Source: Thiobacillus sp.
GTDB lineage: Bacteria > Pseudomonadota > Gammaproteobacteria > Burkholderiales > Thiobacillaceae
NCBI GenBank assembly: GCA_011391285.1
Contig: JAABQU010000250.1
Coordinates: 1-14,493, forward strand
Length of the DNA: 14,493 bases
Reading direction: 5' to 3'
Part shown: one piece after another, positions 7,585 through 14,493 of the stretch
Numbering within the stretch: position 1 is the stretch's first letter
Layout of the letters: the number at the start of each line of letters is the position of its first letter
The notes under the pieces: generated by a model
What the model was told of the DNA's origin: nothing
Databases searched by the model: none
Seen by the model: only the letters and a program-made list of their open reading frames with translations
Made by a program: the position numbers and the translations under genes

Positions 7585-8424
7585 ATGGCTGACGTGAAAT
7601 TGCGATTCGCGTCACGCCCGCCGATCGGCGCGATCGCGTGCGTGCTGGCAACACTCGCCGCATCGCCTGCATCGGCGCAGGACCAGGGTGCGGCCGCCCT
7701 CGCCAAGGCGGCGCAGAATCCCATCGCCGACATGATCAGTCTGCCGTTCCAGAGCAACACCAATTTCGATGTCGGGCCGCTAAAGAAGACGCAGGAAATC
7801 CTCAACATTCAGCCCGTCTACCCCGTCAGCCTGAATGCGGAGTGGAATCTCATCACGCGCAGCATCGTGCCCGTCATTTCGCAACCGGCTTTCACCTCAG
7901 AGCAGGATCGCGAATTCGGCATCGGGGATGTCCAGTTCTCGGCCTTCCTGTCGCCGAAGCAGGCGGTGGGTGGATGGGTGTGGGGTGCGGGCGCCATTGC
8001 GCAGCTGGATACCGCCACCGACGACCGCCTCGGCCAGGGCGCGTGGGGCCTGGGGCCGACGGCCGTGGCGCTGCATCTTGGCAAGACGTGGGTTTACGGC
8101 GCGCTGGTGAACAACGTCTGGTCGGTGTCGGAAGACGACGGTCGGTCCAGCGTCAACCAGATGCTGGTCCAGCCCTTCGTCAACTACAACTTTCCCGATG
8201 CACCGGGACGCTATCTCACCTTCTCCCCCGTCATCACGGCGGACTGGAAAGCGGACAGCGGGCAACGCTGGACCGTCCCGCTCGGATTGGGCATCGGGCA
8301 GATCATGCGCTTCGGAAAGCAGCCGGTGAATCTGCAGGCCGGGGCGTATTACAACGTCGAGCGGCCGGACAATGCAGCGCAATGGCAATTGCGTTTGCAG
8401 ATGCAGTTTCTGTTTCCGAAGTGA
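7585..8424 (+). CDS. Outer-membrane beta-barrel protein, MetA (phenol degradation) type, putative transporter
   Basis: 279 residues from ATG 7585, preceded by AGGACAGG, 43 bases after the sulfatase stop. The signal peptide ends at about residue 31 (ATLAASPASA then QDQG). Amphipathic strands alternate along the whole mature chain (EWNLITRSIVPVIS, GDVQFSAFLSPK, WVYGALVNNVWSVS, YLTFSPVITADWK), and the C-terminus (WQLRLQMQFLFPK) has the alternating hydrophobic/aromatic pattern recognised by the outer-membrane assembly machinery. The opening NPIADMISLPFQSNTNFDVG is characteristic of a set of proteins often labelled 'transporter' or, wrongly, 'neuromedin U', within the MetA-pathway barrel family. 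Position suggests a pore for the sulfatase substrate or its product. Substrate is not deducible. Confidence 0.75.
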   Translation: MADVKLRFASRPPIGAIACVLATLAASPASAQDQGAAALAKAAQNPIADMISLPFQSNTNFDVGPLKKTQEILNIQPVYPVSLNAEWNLITRSIVPVISQPAFTSEQDREFGIGDVQFSAFLSPKQAVGGWVWGAGAIAQLDTATDDRLGQGAWGLGPTAVALHLGKTWVYGALVNNVWSVSEDDGRSSVNQMLVQPFVNYNFPDAPGRYLTFSPVITADWKADSGQRWTVPLGLGIGQIMRFGKQPVNLQAGAYYNVERPDNAAQWQLRLQMQFLFPK

Positions 8425-8430
8425 AGGTTT

Positions 8431-8450
8431 GACCCGCGCACGTGCGGGTC
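8431..8450. other. Hairpin between the barrel and DUF1254 genes
   Basis: GACCCGC (8431-8437) pairs with GCGGGTC (8444-8450). It begins 6 bases after the barrel gene stop and lies 33 bases before the next ATG. With no T run, it is more likely an mRNA stabiliser or attenuator than a full terminator. Confidence 0.45.
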
Positions 8451-8483
8451 GGCGCATCGAGCAAATCAAAAAGGAAGGCTGAA

Positions 8484-9983
8484 ATGACACGACTCGGAAT
8501 ATTCTCTGCGGCGCTGCTTGCCGCCATGACCACGGTGGTCGCGGCCGCGCCGTACCAGTACACCACCCCGGTTCCACCCGGCATCGCGATACCGAACACG
8601 ATGCAAACCCGCCTGGGACCGCTGAAGTTCCTGGATGGCGTGCCGGATCAGGCCAGCACCCAGAAGCTCTACGACAACCTGGATTTCCAGCGCGCGGTGC
8701 AGGGCTATCTGCTCGGCCTGCCGGCGGTGAACCAGCTGGCGAACCGCACCAACATCCTCAAGATGGGGCCCGCCAACACCACGGTGCCGATCTGGGAGGA
8801 GCTGGTCGATTCGCGCACCATCGAGCTCACCGCCAACAACAACACGCCCTACACCTGGTTCTGGCTGGACCTGCGCAAGGGCCCGCTGGTGCTCGAAGTG
8901 CCGCCCAAGGTGCTCGGCCTGATCGACGACATGTGGTACCGCTGGAACACGGACCTCGGCATTACCGGCCCCGACAAGGGCGCCGGCGGCAAGTACCTGC
9001 TGCTGCCGCCCGGCTACCAGGGCAAGGTGCCGGACGGCTACCACGTCGTTCGCAGTCCCACCTTCCAGACCTGGGCCGGGTGGCGCAGCTTCCTGGTGAA
9101 CGGCGATCCCAAGCCGGGCGTGGACGCGGTGAAGCAGCACACGAAGATCTATCCGCTCGCGCAGGCCGGCAGCCCGCCACCGGCGCTGACCTTCGTCAAC
9201 CTATCCGGCAAGCCGTTCAACATGGTCGCGCCCGCCGACGCGTCGTTCTGGCCGATGCTGCACCAGGTCGTGCAGGAGGAGCCGACCGACATCATCGACG
9301 CCACCACGCTCGGCATCTGGGCCTCGCTCGGCATCGAGAAGGGCAAGCCCTTCGCGCCGGGCGCACGCATGAAGAAGATCCTCGCCGAAGCTGCGGCGGT
9401 GGGCGACGCCACGGGCCGCGTGTTGGGCTACCGCACCCGTGACAAGGAAGCTTTCTTCTTCGAGGACCGGCAGTGGAAGCGGCCCTTCATCGGCGGCTAC
9501 AAGTTCGAGAAGCAGCCGGGCGTGCCGAACCTCGATGCCGCACCGATGTTCTTCTTCCTCGCCACCGGCGTCACGCCAGCCATGGACACGCAGGTGGTCG
9601 GCCAGGGTTCCACTTACCCGTGGACCGCGGTCGATGCCGACCAGCAGCCGCTCGACGGCGGCAAGACCTACAAGCTGCATTTGCCGCCGAACATTCCGGC
9701 GAAGGACTTCTGGTCGGTGATCGTCTACGACACGCAGACCCGCTCGATGCTGCAGACCGATCAACGCTTCCCTTCCGTCAGCAGCCAGAACAAGGCCCTG
9801 CAGGTGAACGCCGACGGCTCGGTCGACGTGTACTTCGGCCCGAAGGCGCCGGCCGGCAAGGAAGCCAACTGGGTGCAGACGATTCCCGGCAAGGCCTGGT
9901 TCACGATCCTGCGCCTGTACGGCCCGCTCGAGCCGTGGTTCAACAAGACCTGGCGGCCCGACGACATCAGGCGGATGAAGTGA
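8484..9983 (+). CDS. DUF1254/DUF1214 domain periplasmic protein
   Basis: 499 residues from ATG 8484, with AAGGAAG at 8471-8477. The signal peptide is residues 1-21 (SAALLAAMTTVVAA, then APYQY), so the protein is periplasmic. The N-terminal half matches DUF1254 (LKFLDGVPDQASTQKLYDNL, the QRAVQGYLLGLPAVN segment, and TIELTANNNTPYTWFWLDL). The C-terminal part matches DUF1214 (GGKTYKLHLPPNIPAKDFWS, VIVYDTQTRSMLQT, DGSVDVYFGPKAP, FTILRLYGPLEPWFNKTW). Both domains together are the usual arrangement for this family and the length is normal. No catalytic role has been assigned to the domains that I know of. It is 34 bases upstream of the maturase and between two sulfatase-linked genes, so I infer a role in the same process, perhaps substrate binding. 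That is inference from position only. Confidence 0.9.
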   Translation: MTRLGIFSAALLAAMTTVVAAAPYQYTTPVPPGIAIPNTMQTRLGPLKFLDGVPDQASTQKLYDNLDFQRAVQGYLLGLPAVNQLANRTNILKMGPANTTVPIWEELVDSRTIELTANNNTPYTWFWLDLRKGPLVLEVPPKVLGLIDDMWYRWNTDLGITGPDKGAGGKYLLLPPGYQGKVPDGYHVVRSPTFQTWAGWRSFLVNGDPKPGVDAVKQHTKIYPLAQAGSPPPALTFVNLSGKPFNMVAPADASFWPMLHQVVQEEPTDIIDATTLGIWASLGIEKGKPFAPGARMKKILAEAAAVGDATGRVLGYRTRDKEAFFFEDRQWKRPFIGGYKFEKQPGVPNLDAAPMFFFLATGVTPAMDTQVVGQGSTYPWTAVDADQQPLDGGKTYKLHLPPNIPAKDFWSVIVYDTQTRSMLQTDQRFPSVSSQNKALQVNADGSVDVYFGPKAPAGKEANWVQTIPGKAWFTILRLYGPLEPWFNKTWRPDDIRRMK

Positions 9984-10017
9984 CGTTCCAGGATGACACG
10001 TATCTGATCGCGAAGGC

Positions 10018-11295
10018 ATGAGCGAACACAGCGAGACAGCGAAGCCCGGCATCCACGTGCTGGCCAAGCCCATCGGGCCGGTCTGCGACATCAAGTGCGA
10101 CTACTGCTTCTACCTGGAGAAGCGCGCGCTGTTTGCCAGCGACGAGCAGTACCGCATGCCGGACGCGGTGCTGGCGGCCTACATCGAGCAATATGTCGAG
10201 GCGCAGCCGACGCCGGTGGTCGAGTTCGTCTGGCACGGCGGCGAACCGACCCTGCTGGGGGTCGACTTCTTTCGCCGCGTGGTCGAACTGCAGGCGCCTT
10301 ATCGCGCGCGCAAGGAAATCCGCAACACCCTGCAGACCAACGCGCTGAGCCTCGACGACGCGTGGTGCGAATTCTTCAAGGCCAACGACTTCTTCATCGG
10401 CGTCAGCCTCGACGGCCCGCAGGACATCCACGACCGCTACCGCAAGGACCGCCACGGTGCGGGCACGTTCGAGCGCGTCATGGCTGGCGTGCGGCTCTTG
10501 CAGAAGCACCAGGTCGAATTCAATGCACTCGCCTGCGTCGGCCGCGACACGGCGTATCGCCCGCTCGATGTCTACCGCTTCTTCAAGGAAGCCGGCATCC
10601 ACTACATCCAGTTCACGCCCATCGTCGAGCGCATGCCCGCCCCGGCGACGCAAACGCTCGGGCTGTGGCTCGCCTCGCCGGCAACGCTCGATAAGGAAGA
10701 GACCAATACCGAGGTCACGCCGTGGACGGTCGAGCCGGAGGCCTACGGCGACTTCCTCATCGCCATCTACGAGGAGTGGGTGCGCAAGGACGTCGGCACG
10801 ACCTTCGTCATGAACTTCGAATGGGCGCTCACCGCCTGGGTGGGCGAGCCTTCTCCGGTGTGCATCTTCTCGAAGACCTGCGGACGCGCCGTGGCGATGG
10901 AGCACGACGGCAGCGTGTTCGCTTGCGACCACTACGTCTATCCCGAGTACAAGCTCGGCAACGTGCTGACCGACAAGCTCGGCGAGATGGTCGAGCGTTC
11001 GGTGGCATCCGGCTTCGGGCCGCACAAGGAGGCGACGCTACCCCGCTACTGCCGCGAATGCGAGGTCAAAGAGGCGTGCTGGGGTGGTTGCCCGAAGCAC
11101 CGCTTCGCCACGACCCCGGACGGCGAGCCCGGACTGCACTACCTGTGCGCGGGCTACAAGAAGTTCTTCCGCCACATCCGCAAGTATCTGCGCGCAATGG
11201 GGACGCTGATGGAGAACGACTTGCCGGTCTCCTATGTCATGCAGGCAATCGACGCACCCTTGATCATCGCGGGCAAGCGCCCTGGCAGGACCTGA
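10018..11295 (+). CDS. Radical-SAM sulfatase-maturating enzyme (anSME, AtsB type)
   Basis: 425 residues from ATG 10018; AAGG lies very close to the start (10013-10016), so the ribosome site is poor. It is a cytoplasmic enzyme that oxidises the active-site Ser or Cys of sulfatases to formylglycine, using S-adenosylmethionine. The radical-SAM cluster motif is C23-x3-C27-x2-C30 in KPIGPVCDIKCDYCFYLEK, followed by WHGGEPTLLG and SLDGP. The C-terminal SPASM part carries two further Fe-S clusters: C282, C288, C303 and the C345-x2-C348-x5-C354-x3-C358 run (CRECEVKEACWGGC), then C377. The Asp of ACDHYVYPEY (D304) matches the base residue of characterised anSMEs. The sulfatase at 5190 has Ser at its active site, the form these enzymes are known to process in Klebsiella AtsA/AtsB. 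All key residues are present, so it should be active. Confidence 0.94.
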   Translation: MSEHSETAKPGIHVLAKPIGPVCDIKCDYCFYLEKRALFASDEQYRMPDAVLAAYIEQYVEAQPTPVVEFVWHGGEPTLLGVDFFRRVVELQAPYRARKEIRNTLQTNALSLDDAWCEFFKANDFFIGVSLDGPQDIHDRYRKDRHGAGTFERVMAGVRLLQKHQVEFNALACVGRDTAYRPLDVYRFFKEAGIHYIQFTPIVERMPAPATQTLGLWLASPATLDKEETNTEVTPWTVEPEAYGDFLIAIYEEWVRKDVGTTFVMNFEWALTAWVGEPSPVCIFSKTCGRAVAMEHDGSVFACDHYVYPEYKLGNVLTDKLGEMVERSVASGFGPHKEATLPRYCRECEVKEACWGGCPKHRFATTPDGEPGLHYLCAGYKKFFRHIRKYLRAMGTLMENDLPVSYVMQAIDAPLIIAGKRPGRT

Positions 11296-11369
11296 ATGTC
11301 CAGAGCCAACTGAACGAATCTCTCTCTACACTGAAAGAGAAGTCAAACAGAATGGAATGGCGCTAAGCA

Positions 11370-12186
11370 ATGGCAACCGTCAACAAATCACCCCGCAAGT
11401 CAAAAGCTGAAGTCAGTCAGGCTGAGCCCATCCCGCTTCTTCTCTCGCGGGCGGAACACCTCGCTGCGGGCAAGGGCTGCGGGCAAGGCACTGCGCGACA
11501 GCGTGCCGCGTGCGAGCCATGCCGAGTGGACGCCCTCGGCCAAGCGCCGCGATCCGATTGACATTCTGGAAGCGTCCAACAAGGACCGCCTGCCGCAGCT
11601 GGTGCCCATCCGCTACGGCCGCATGCTGGCCAGCCCCTTCACCTTCCTGTGCGGCTCCGCGGGGCTGATGGCCTATGATCTCGCCACCACAGCCAGCACC
11701 GGCGTGCGGGTGCAGGCTTGCGGCGACTGCCACTTGCTGAATTTCGGCCTGTTCGCCACACCGGAGCGCAATCTGGTGTTCGACATCAACGATTTCGACG
11801 AAACCCTGCCCGCCCCCTGGGAGTGGGATCTGAAGCGGCTGGCCGTCAGCTTCGCGGTGGCCGTACGCGACAACAAGCTATCCGATGCGGATGCACGGGA
11901 TGCCGCCGAGACGTGCGGACGCGCCTACCGGGAAGCGCTGCGCGATTACTCCCGCATGAGCCCCCTGGACGTCTGGTATGCCCACCTGGATGTGGAAACG
12001 CTCATTGCCGAGGCGCCCGATGAACAAGCGAAAAAGCTGCGCCGGCAGTTCGCCACCAAGGCCCGCCAGCGCGTGATCGAAAACCTCTTTCCCAGGATAG
12101 TCGGCGAGGTCGCCGGGAAACGCCGGGAACGTAATGGCCATGAGTTGGGGGTGATTTTCGGTCGAGAATATGCAATAGCTTGGTAG
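11370..12186 (+). pseudogene. DUF2252 family protein, frameshifted by a 13-bp duplication and missing its C-terminal half
   Basis: The N-terminus starts at ATG 11370 (MATVNKSPRKSKAEVSQAEP) with only a weak ribosome site. The frame is lost at a perfect tandem repeat of GCTGCGGGCAAGG (11463-11475 and 11476-11488). Removing one copy gives LAAGKALRDSVPRASHAEW, as expected for the family. The rest continues in the second frame: LVPIRYGRML, then GDCHLLNFG and INDFDETLPAPWEWDLKRLA, which look like the catalytic loop and metal loop of the aminoglycoside-phosphotransferase/kinase-like fold (inference). Similarity fades at about 12117 (after IVGEVAGK) and the frame ends at TAG 12184-12186. The remaining coding length is about 260 codons, whereas the family usually runs to about 430-470 residues, so the C-terminal half is gone. 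The product would not be functional. Confidence 0.85.
11463..11488. repeat. 13-bp perfect tandem duplication
   Basis: Two adjacent copies of GCTGCGGGCAAGG. The unit is not a multiple of three, so the second copy shifts the DUF2252 reading frame. It looks like a simple replication-slippage duplication, not a target-site duplication, because nothing lies between the copies. Confidence 0.9.
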
Positions 12187-12344
12187 CGAGTCCGCTGAGG
12201 CCGATGACCTGCCTACCAAAAAGCAGCGGTGAACGTCTCTTGTAGGACCAACACCAGTCAGGGTTGGAGCCGGGCGGTCAATGACTGGGGTGGTCGCTTG
12301 CCGAAATTCAGAATTCCAGAAATCTGACGCTGAGTTTGGCAGCT
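12187..12344. other. Non-coding junction between two decayed genes
   Basis: I find no supported gene on either strand here. The sequence is less GC-rich than its neighbours. It contains an interrupted inverted repeat: CCAGTCA at 12254-12260 with TGACTGG at 12282-12288, 9 of 10 bases matching if extended outward. There is also a GAATTC-centred segment near 12310-12318. The left boundary meets the broken DUF2252 gene near 12117, and the right one meets minus-strand gene fragments. It could be the scar of a deletion or the end of a lost mobile element, but no transposase or clear terminal repeat is visible. Confidence 0.45.
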
Positions 12345-12509
12345 CTATTCAGGATCGCTTCGCGGCCAGAAACGGATATCCGTGTCCGGCGGTCCGAACA
12401 CTACCGCGTAGGCATCGCCGAACTTCGGCGGCGCATAGAGCCGGATCACCGCGCGATCGACGACCAGGCGGAAATCGTCATCGATGGGCGGTTCCAGGTC
12501 CTGGAACAT
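12345..12509 (-). pseudogene. Fragment of an unrecognised gene (C-terminal end, minus strand)
   Basis: A 55-codon frame (54 residues) runs on the minus strand from ATG 12509 to TAG at 12347-12345. It has protein-like content: DDDFRLVVDRAVIRLYAPPK, GDAYAVVFGPP, DIRFWPRSDPE. It overlaps the end of the decarboxylase-like fragment in a different frame. It could be the continuation of that fragment after loss of one base near 12509-12512, or the tail of another gene joined by deletion. No family is recognised. Confidence 0.4.
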
Positions 12510-12604
12510 CGCACCACGGCGTGACCATCGGCTGTGTCCTGCTTGAGCTCGTCATCGATGACGAGAGCCCGGATGCGCATCGGGGCGAATTTTCCTTCAA
12601 GCAT
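12446..12604 (-). pseudogene. N-terminal remnant resembling an Orn/Lys/Arg decarboxylase (response-regulator-like domain)
   Basis: A 52-residue frame starts at ATG 12604 on the minus strand, with a perfect AAGGAG (12617-12612) seven bases ahead, 43 bases after the arcC stop. The first 30 residues (RIRALVIDDELKQDTADGHA) look like the flavodoxin/response-regulator-like 'wing' domain that opens many Orn/Lys/Arg decarboxylases of proteobacteria. After about residue 32 the sequence (CSRTWNRPSMTISAW) no longer looks like that family, and the frame ends at TGA 12448-12446. The decarboxylase core of several hundred residues is absent. A decarboxylase gene would fit directly after arginine deiminase genes, since both lower acidity by using amino acids. 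The family call rests on a short match and is tentative; the ribosome site and start are clear. Confidence 0.5.
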
Positions 12605-12647
12605 GTTTCAACTCCTTGGAACTGGCCGCTCCATCTTCAACTCGCCC

Positions 12648-13586
12648 TCAGGGCGAAAAAACCATCCCGTCACCATCTGGGGAAACCGTGGTGCCGGCCT
12701 CGCCGGCGATGATCCGGGAGAGGTCCTCCAGCGCACCGATGGCCGCCTTTTTCCCGGTTGCCTGGGCGAAGCTGCACGCAGCGGCCACCTTCGGTCCCAT
12801 GGAGCCCGCGGCGAAGCTGATGTCCGATAGTGCGGCGGGCGTGGCCCGGCGGATCGCGCGCTGCGTCGGGGTGCCCCAGTCGAGGTAGACGGCACCGATG
12901 TCGGTCAGCATCACGAACAGGTCGGCATCAAGTTCACGTGCCAGCAGTTCAGAGCAGAGATCCTTGTCGATCACCGCTTCGACGCCGATCAACTTCCGGT
13001 CAGCACCTTTCTGAAACAGGGTCGGGATGCCGCCGCCGCCCGCGCAGATCACCACCGTGCCCTGGTCGAGCAGCCATCGGATCGGGCGGATCTCGAAGAT
13101 GCGCTTCGGCAGCGGCGAGGGAACAACCCGCCGCCACTTCGGGCCGTCCGGTTTGAACACCCAGCCCTTCTCCGCCGCAAGGTGGTCGGCTTCGACCTTG
13201 TCATAGACGGGACCGACGAACTTGGTCGGATTCCGGAATCCGGGGTCGTCCGGGTCCACCTCAACCATCGTCAGTACGGTGGCGAACGGCGTCTCATCCG
13301 GCAGCAGGTTGCCGAGTTCCTGCTCGATCATGTAGCCGATCATGCCTTCTGTTTCGGCGCCGAGTACGTCCAGCGGGAAGGCCTCATCGGGCCGGTAGGC
13401 CGCACCCTGCAGTGCAAGCAGGCCGATCTGCGGCCCATTGCCATGGCTGATGACGACCTGGTGCGTCCGGGCGAGCGGTGCAATTGCCTCGGCGGCGACA
13501 CGCACGTTGGCCCGCTGTACCTCGGCGGTCATCGACTGGCCTCGTTTCAGCAGGGCGTTGCCGCCCAGGGCGACGACGATGCGCAT
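12648..13586 (-). CDS. arcC: Carbamate kinase
   Basis: 312 residues, normal for the family. It starts at ATG 13586 with GGAAG upstream. It makes ATP from carbamoyl phosphate and ADP, the last step of the arginine deiminase pathway, in the cytoplasm. The amino-acid-kinase fold is clear: N-terminal [28 protein letters not shown], the [16 protein letters not shown] segment, [22 protein letters not shown] in the nucleotide-binding half, and the [20 protein letters not shown] helix followed by [14 protein letters not shown]. The C-terminus ([15 protein letters not shown]) is complete. Two bases separate its start from the stop of a possible 31-codon gene, and arcA lies 135 bases upstream. A TCGCCC/GGGCGA hairpin (12642-12656) spans its stop codon; on this strand T residues precede and do not follow it, so it is not a standard terminator. 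Confidence 0.96.
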   Translation of the reverse strand: MRIVVALGGNALLKRGQSMTAEVQRANVRVAAEAIAPLARTHQVVISHGNGPQIGLLALQGAAYRPDEAFPLDVLGAETEGMIGYMIEQELGNLLPDETPFATVLTMVEVDPDDPGFRNPTKFVGPVYDKVEADHLAAEKGWVFKPDGPKWRRVVPSPLPKRIFEIRPIRWLLDQGTVVICAGGGGIPTLFQKGADRKLIGVEAVIDKDLCSELLARELDADLFVMLTDIGAVYLDWGTPTQRAIRRATPAALSDISFAAGSMGPKVAAACSFAQATGKKAAIGALEDLSRIIAGEAGTTVSPDGDGMVFSP

Positions 13587-13588
13587 GC

Positions 13589-13684
13589 TCAGTCTTCCAC
13601 AGTCGTGATGAACGGGTAGTTGCTGTTGTGCTCGGTGTGAACCTGAACGGCCAGTCGCGAACCGTTGCGAAGAATGAAGCTCAT
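13589..13684 (-). CDS. Possible 31-residue small protein between arcA and arcC
   Basis: ATG 13684 has GGGGAG at 13699-13694 with a 9-base spacer. The frame ends at TGA 13591-13589, two bases before the arcC ATG, an arrangement that favours coupled translation. The peptide starts [14 protein letters not shown] and ends [10 protein letters not shown]. It fills almost the whole arcA-arcC gap, leaving 37 bases after the arcA stop. The beginning (MSF-x-LRN) recalls the first residues of catabolic ornithine carbamoyltransferases (ArcB, M-x-FNLRNR), so it could be a remnant of a deleted arcB, but the rest does not look like ArcB. I do not recognise it otherwise. Being short, it may not be expressed. 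Confidence 0.45.
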   Translation of the reverse strand: MSFILRNGSRLAVQVHTEHNSNYPFITTVED

Positions 13685-13721
13685 GAAAGCGCTCTCCCCG
13701 GGGAACGAAGGGTGATCAGGA

Positions 13722-14493
13722 TCAAAGCGCCGGGTCGCGCGAGATCGGGCAGGTCATGCAGTGTCCGCCACCGCGGCCGCGGCTGAGTTCGGCGCCGCGG
13801 ATCGTGATGACCTCGATCCCAGCCTTGCGCAGCAGTGCGTTGGTGTGGGTATTGCGGTCGTAGGCTACGACCACGCCGGGCTCCAGCGCCAGGACGTTGT
13901 TGCCGTCGTCCCATTGCTCACGTTCGGCCTCGTAGGCATTGCCACCGGTGACGATGACCCGCAGTTTTGGAACTCCCAGCGCGTCCTTGACGACATCCTG
14001 CAGGTGCGTGTCTTCCTTGCGAATCTCGATGCCGCCGGCATCCTGCGGGTAGAGGCTGTAGCAGCGTACCTGGTCTACCACCTCGCGGAATACCGTGACC
14101 GCGTCGCGGTCGAGGAAGGTGAACACTGAATCGAGATGCATCACGGAGCGACGCTTCGGCATCTGGCAGGTGATCACGCGCGTCGCGGCGCCGTGCCTGA
14201 AGAGTTCTCGAGCCACCTGCACCACTGCCTGGCGGGTCGTGCGCTCGCCCATGCCGATCAACACCGCGCCGTTGCCGATTGGCATGACATCACCGCCCTC
14301 TATCGAGGCGCTCGCGAAATACTCGTCGGAATCGCCCCACCAGATGCGGAAGTCCCCGCCCGCGAACACCGGGCTGAACTTGTAGACGGCGCGCAGCAGC
14401 AGGGTTTCTGGCTTGCGTGCTGGCCAGAACATCGGATTGCAGGTGACACCGTTATAGATCCAGCAGGAGGGGTCACGCTGGAACAGGGCGTTC
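13722..14493 (-). CDS. arcA: Arginine deiminase, C-terminal part (start outside window)
   Basis: About 256 residues are seen; the frame is open to the right edge, so the N-terminal third lies outside. An ATG at 14432 is internal, because homology continues upstream of it ([20 protein letters not shown]). The enzyme converts arginine to citrulline and ammonia in the cytoplasm. All visible catalytic motifs are intact: FQRD (substrate-binding Asp), SIEGGD (Glu), SVMHLDSVF (His and Asp of the HxD motif), and near the C-terminus [11 protein letters not shown], which carries the nucleophilic Cys that attacks the guanidino carbon. The gene is co-directional with arcC, so an arcA-arcC operon is likely. 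The promoter is outside the window. Confidence 0.96.
   Translation of the reverse strand, partial: NALFQRDPSCWIYNGVTCNPMFWPARKPETLLLRAVYKFSPVFAGGDFRIWWGDSDEYFASASIEGGDVMPIGNGAVLIGMGERTTRQAVVQVARELFRHGAATRVITCQMPKRRSVMHLDSVFTFLDRDAVTVFREVVDQVRCYSLYPQDAGGIEIRKEDTHLQDVVKDALGVPKLRVIVTGGNAYEAEREQWDDGNNVLALEPGVVVAYDRNTHTNALLRKAGIEVITIRGAELSRGRGGGHCMTCPISRDPAL

Noticed and set aside
5163..7808. 881-codon open frame on the minus strand opposite the sulfatase gene
   Set aside because: It is a GC-rich mirror frame of the sulfatase. The plus frame has a signal peptide, ribosome site and all sulfatase motifs; the minus product is His/Arg/Leu/Gly-rich with no recognisable domain.
9201..10094. Long minus-strand frame opposite the DUF1254 gene, and a similar one at 9967-11025 opposite the maturase
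   Set aside because: Both are antisense shadows of well-supported genes in high-GC sequence; no ribosome sites or domains are visible.
11463..11488. 13-bp direct repeat as a transposon target-site duplication
   Set aside because: The copies are directly adjacent with nothing inserted, which fits slippage rather than transposition.
12187..12344. Identifiable insertion-sequence end
   Set aside because: The sequence has inverted repeats but no transposase fragment, no clear terminal repeat and no target duplication that I can see, so I leave it as an unexplained junction.
12642..12656. TCGCCC-TCA-GGGCGA hairpin at the end of arcC as a terminator
   Set aside because: Read in the arcC direction the T run comes before the stem, not after, and the plus strand shows an A run after it; it does not fit an intrinsic terminator.
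12281..12712. 143-codon plus-strand frame between DUF2252 and arcC
   Set aside because: It crosses the minus-strand fragments and the arcC 3' end, is Arg/His/Pro-rich and has no family signal or ribosome site.

Overview
The window is GC-rich and densely coded, with Sec-exported and outer-membrane proteins. It looks like chromosome from a Gram-negative proteobacterium, and I would guess a betaproteobacterium with facultatively anaerobic metabolism. That guess rests on protein style (DUF3313, DUF2092, DUF1254 and MetA-type barrel proteins, arginine deiminase pathway) and not on a marker gene. I saw no rRNA, tRNA, CRISPR array, intact transposase or phage gene.

The left 11.3 kb (plus strand) is a cell-envelope and sulfatase locus. 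In order it holds the end of a glycine-zipper protein, a small exported protein, an exported DUF3313 protein and a strong intrinsic terminator. Next come an MscS-type mechanosensitive channel broken by two compensating single-base frameshifts, a DUF2092 periplasmic protein and a coupled Gly/Val-rich exported protein. The core follows: a 783-aa exported sulfatase of the Ser type (S-S-P-T-R active site), a MetA-type outer-membrane barrel, a DUF1254/DUF1214 protein and a radical-SAM sulfatase maturase (anSME). The maturase would convert the active-site serine of the sulfatase to formylglycine before export. Sulfatase and maturase thus form a self-contained pair, with an outer-membrane channel and several periplasmic proteins of unknown role around them. 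The substrate cannot be read from the sequence.

From 11.37 to 12.6 kb the window is decayed. A DUF2252 gene has been frameshifted by a perfect 13-bp tandem duplication and has also lost its C-terminal half at a junction near 12.12 kb. About 160 bases of non-coding sequence follow. Then come minus-strand gene fragments, of which the first resembles the response-regulator-like N-terminus of an Orn/Lys/Arg decarboxylase.

The right end (minus strand) is an arginine deiminase operon: arcA (its start lies beyond the window), a possible 31-codon small gene, arcC, and then the decarboxylase-like remnant. The usual middle gene arcB (ornithine carbamoyltransferase) is absent between arcA and arcC. The two operons converge on the decayed zone.
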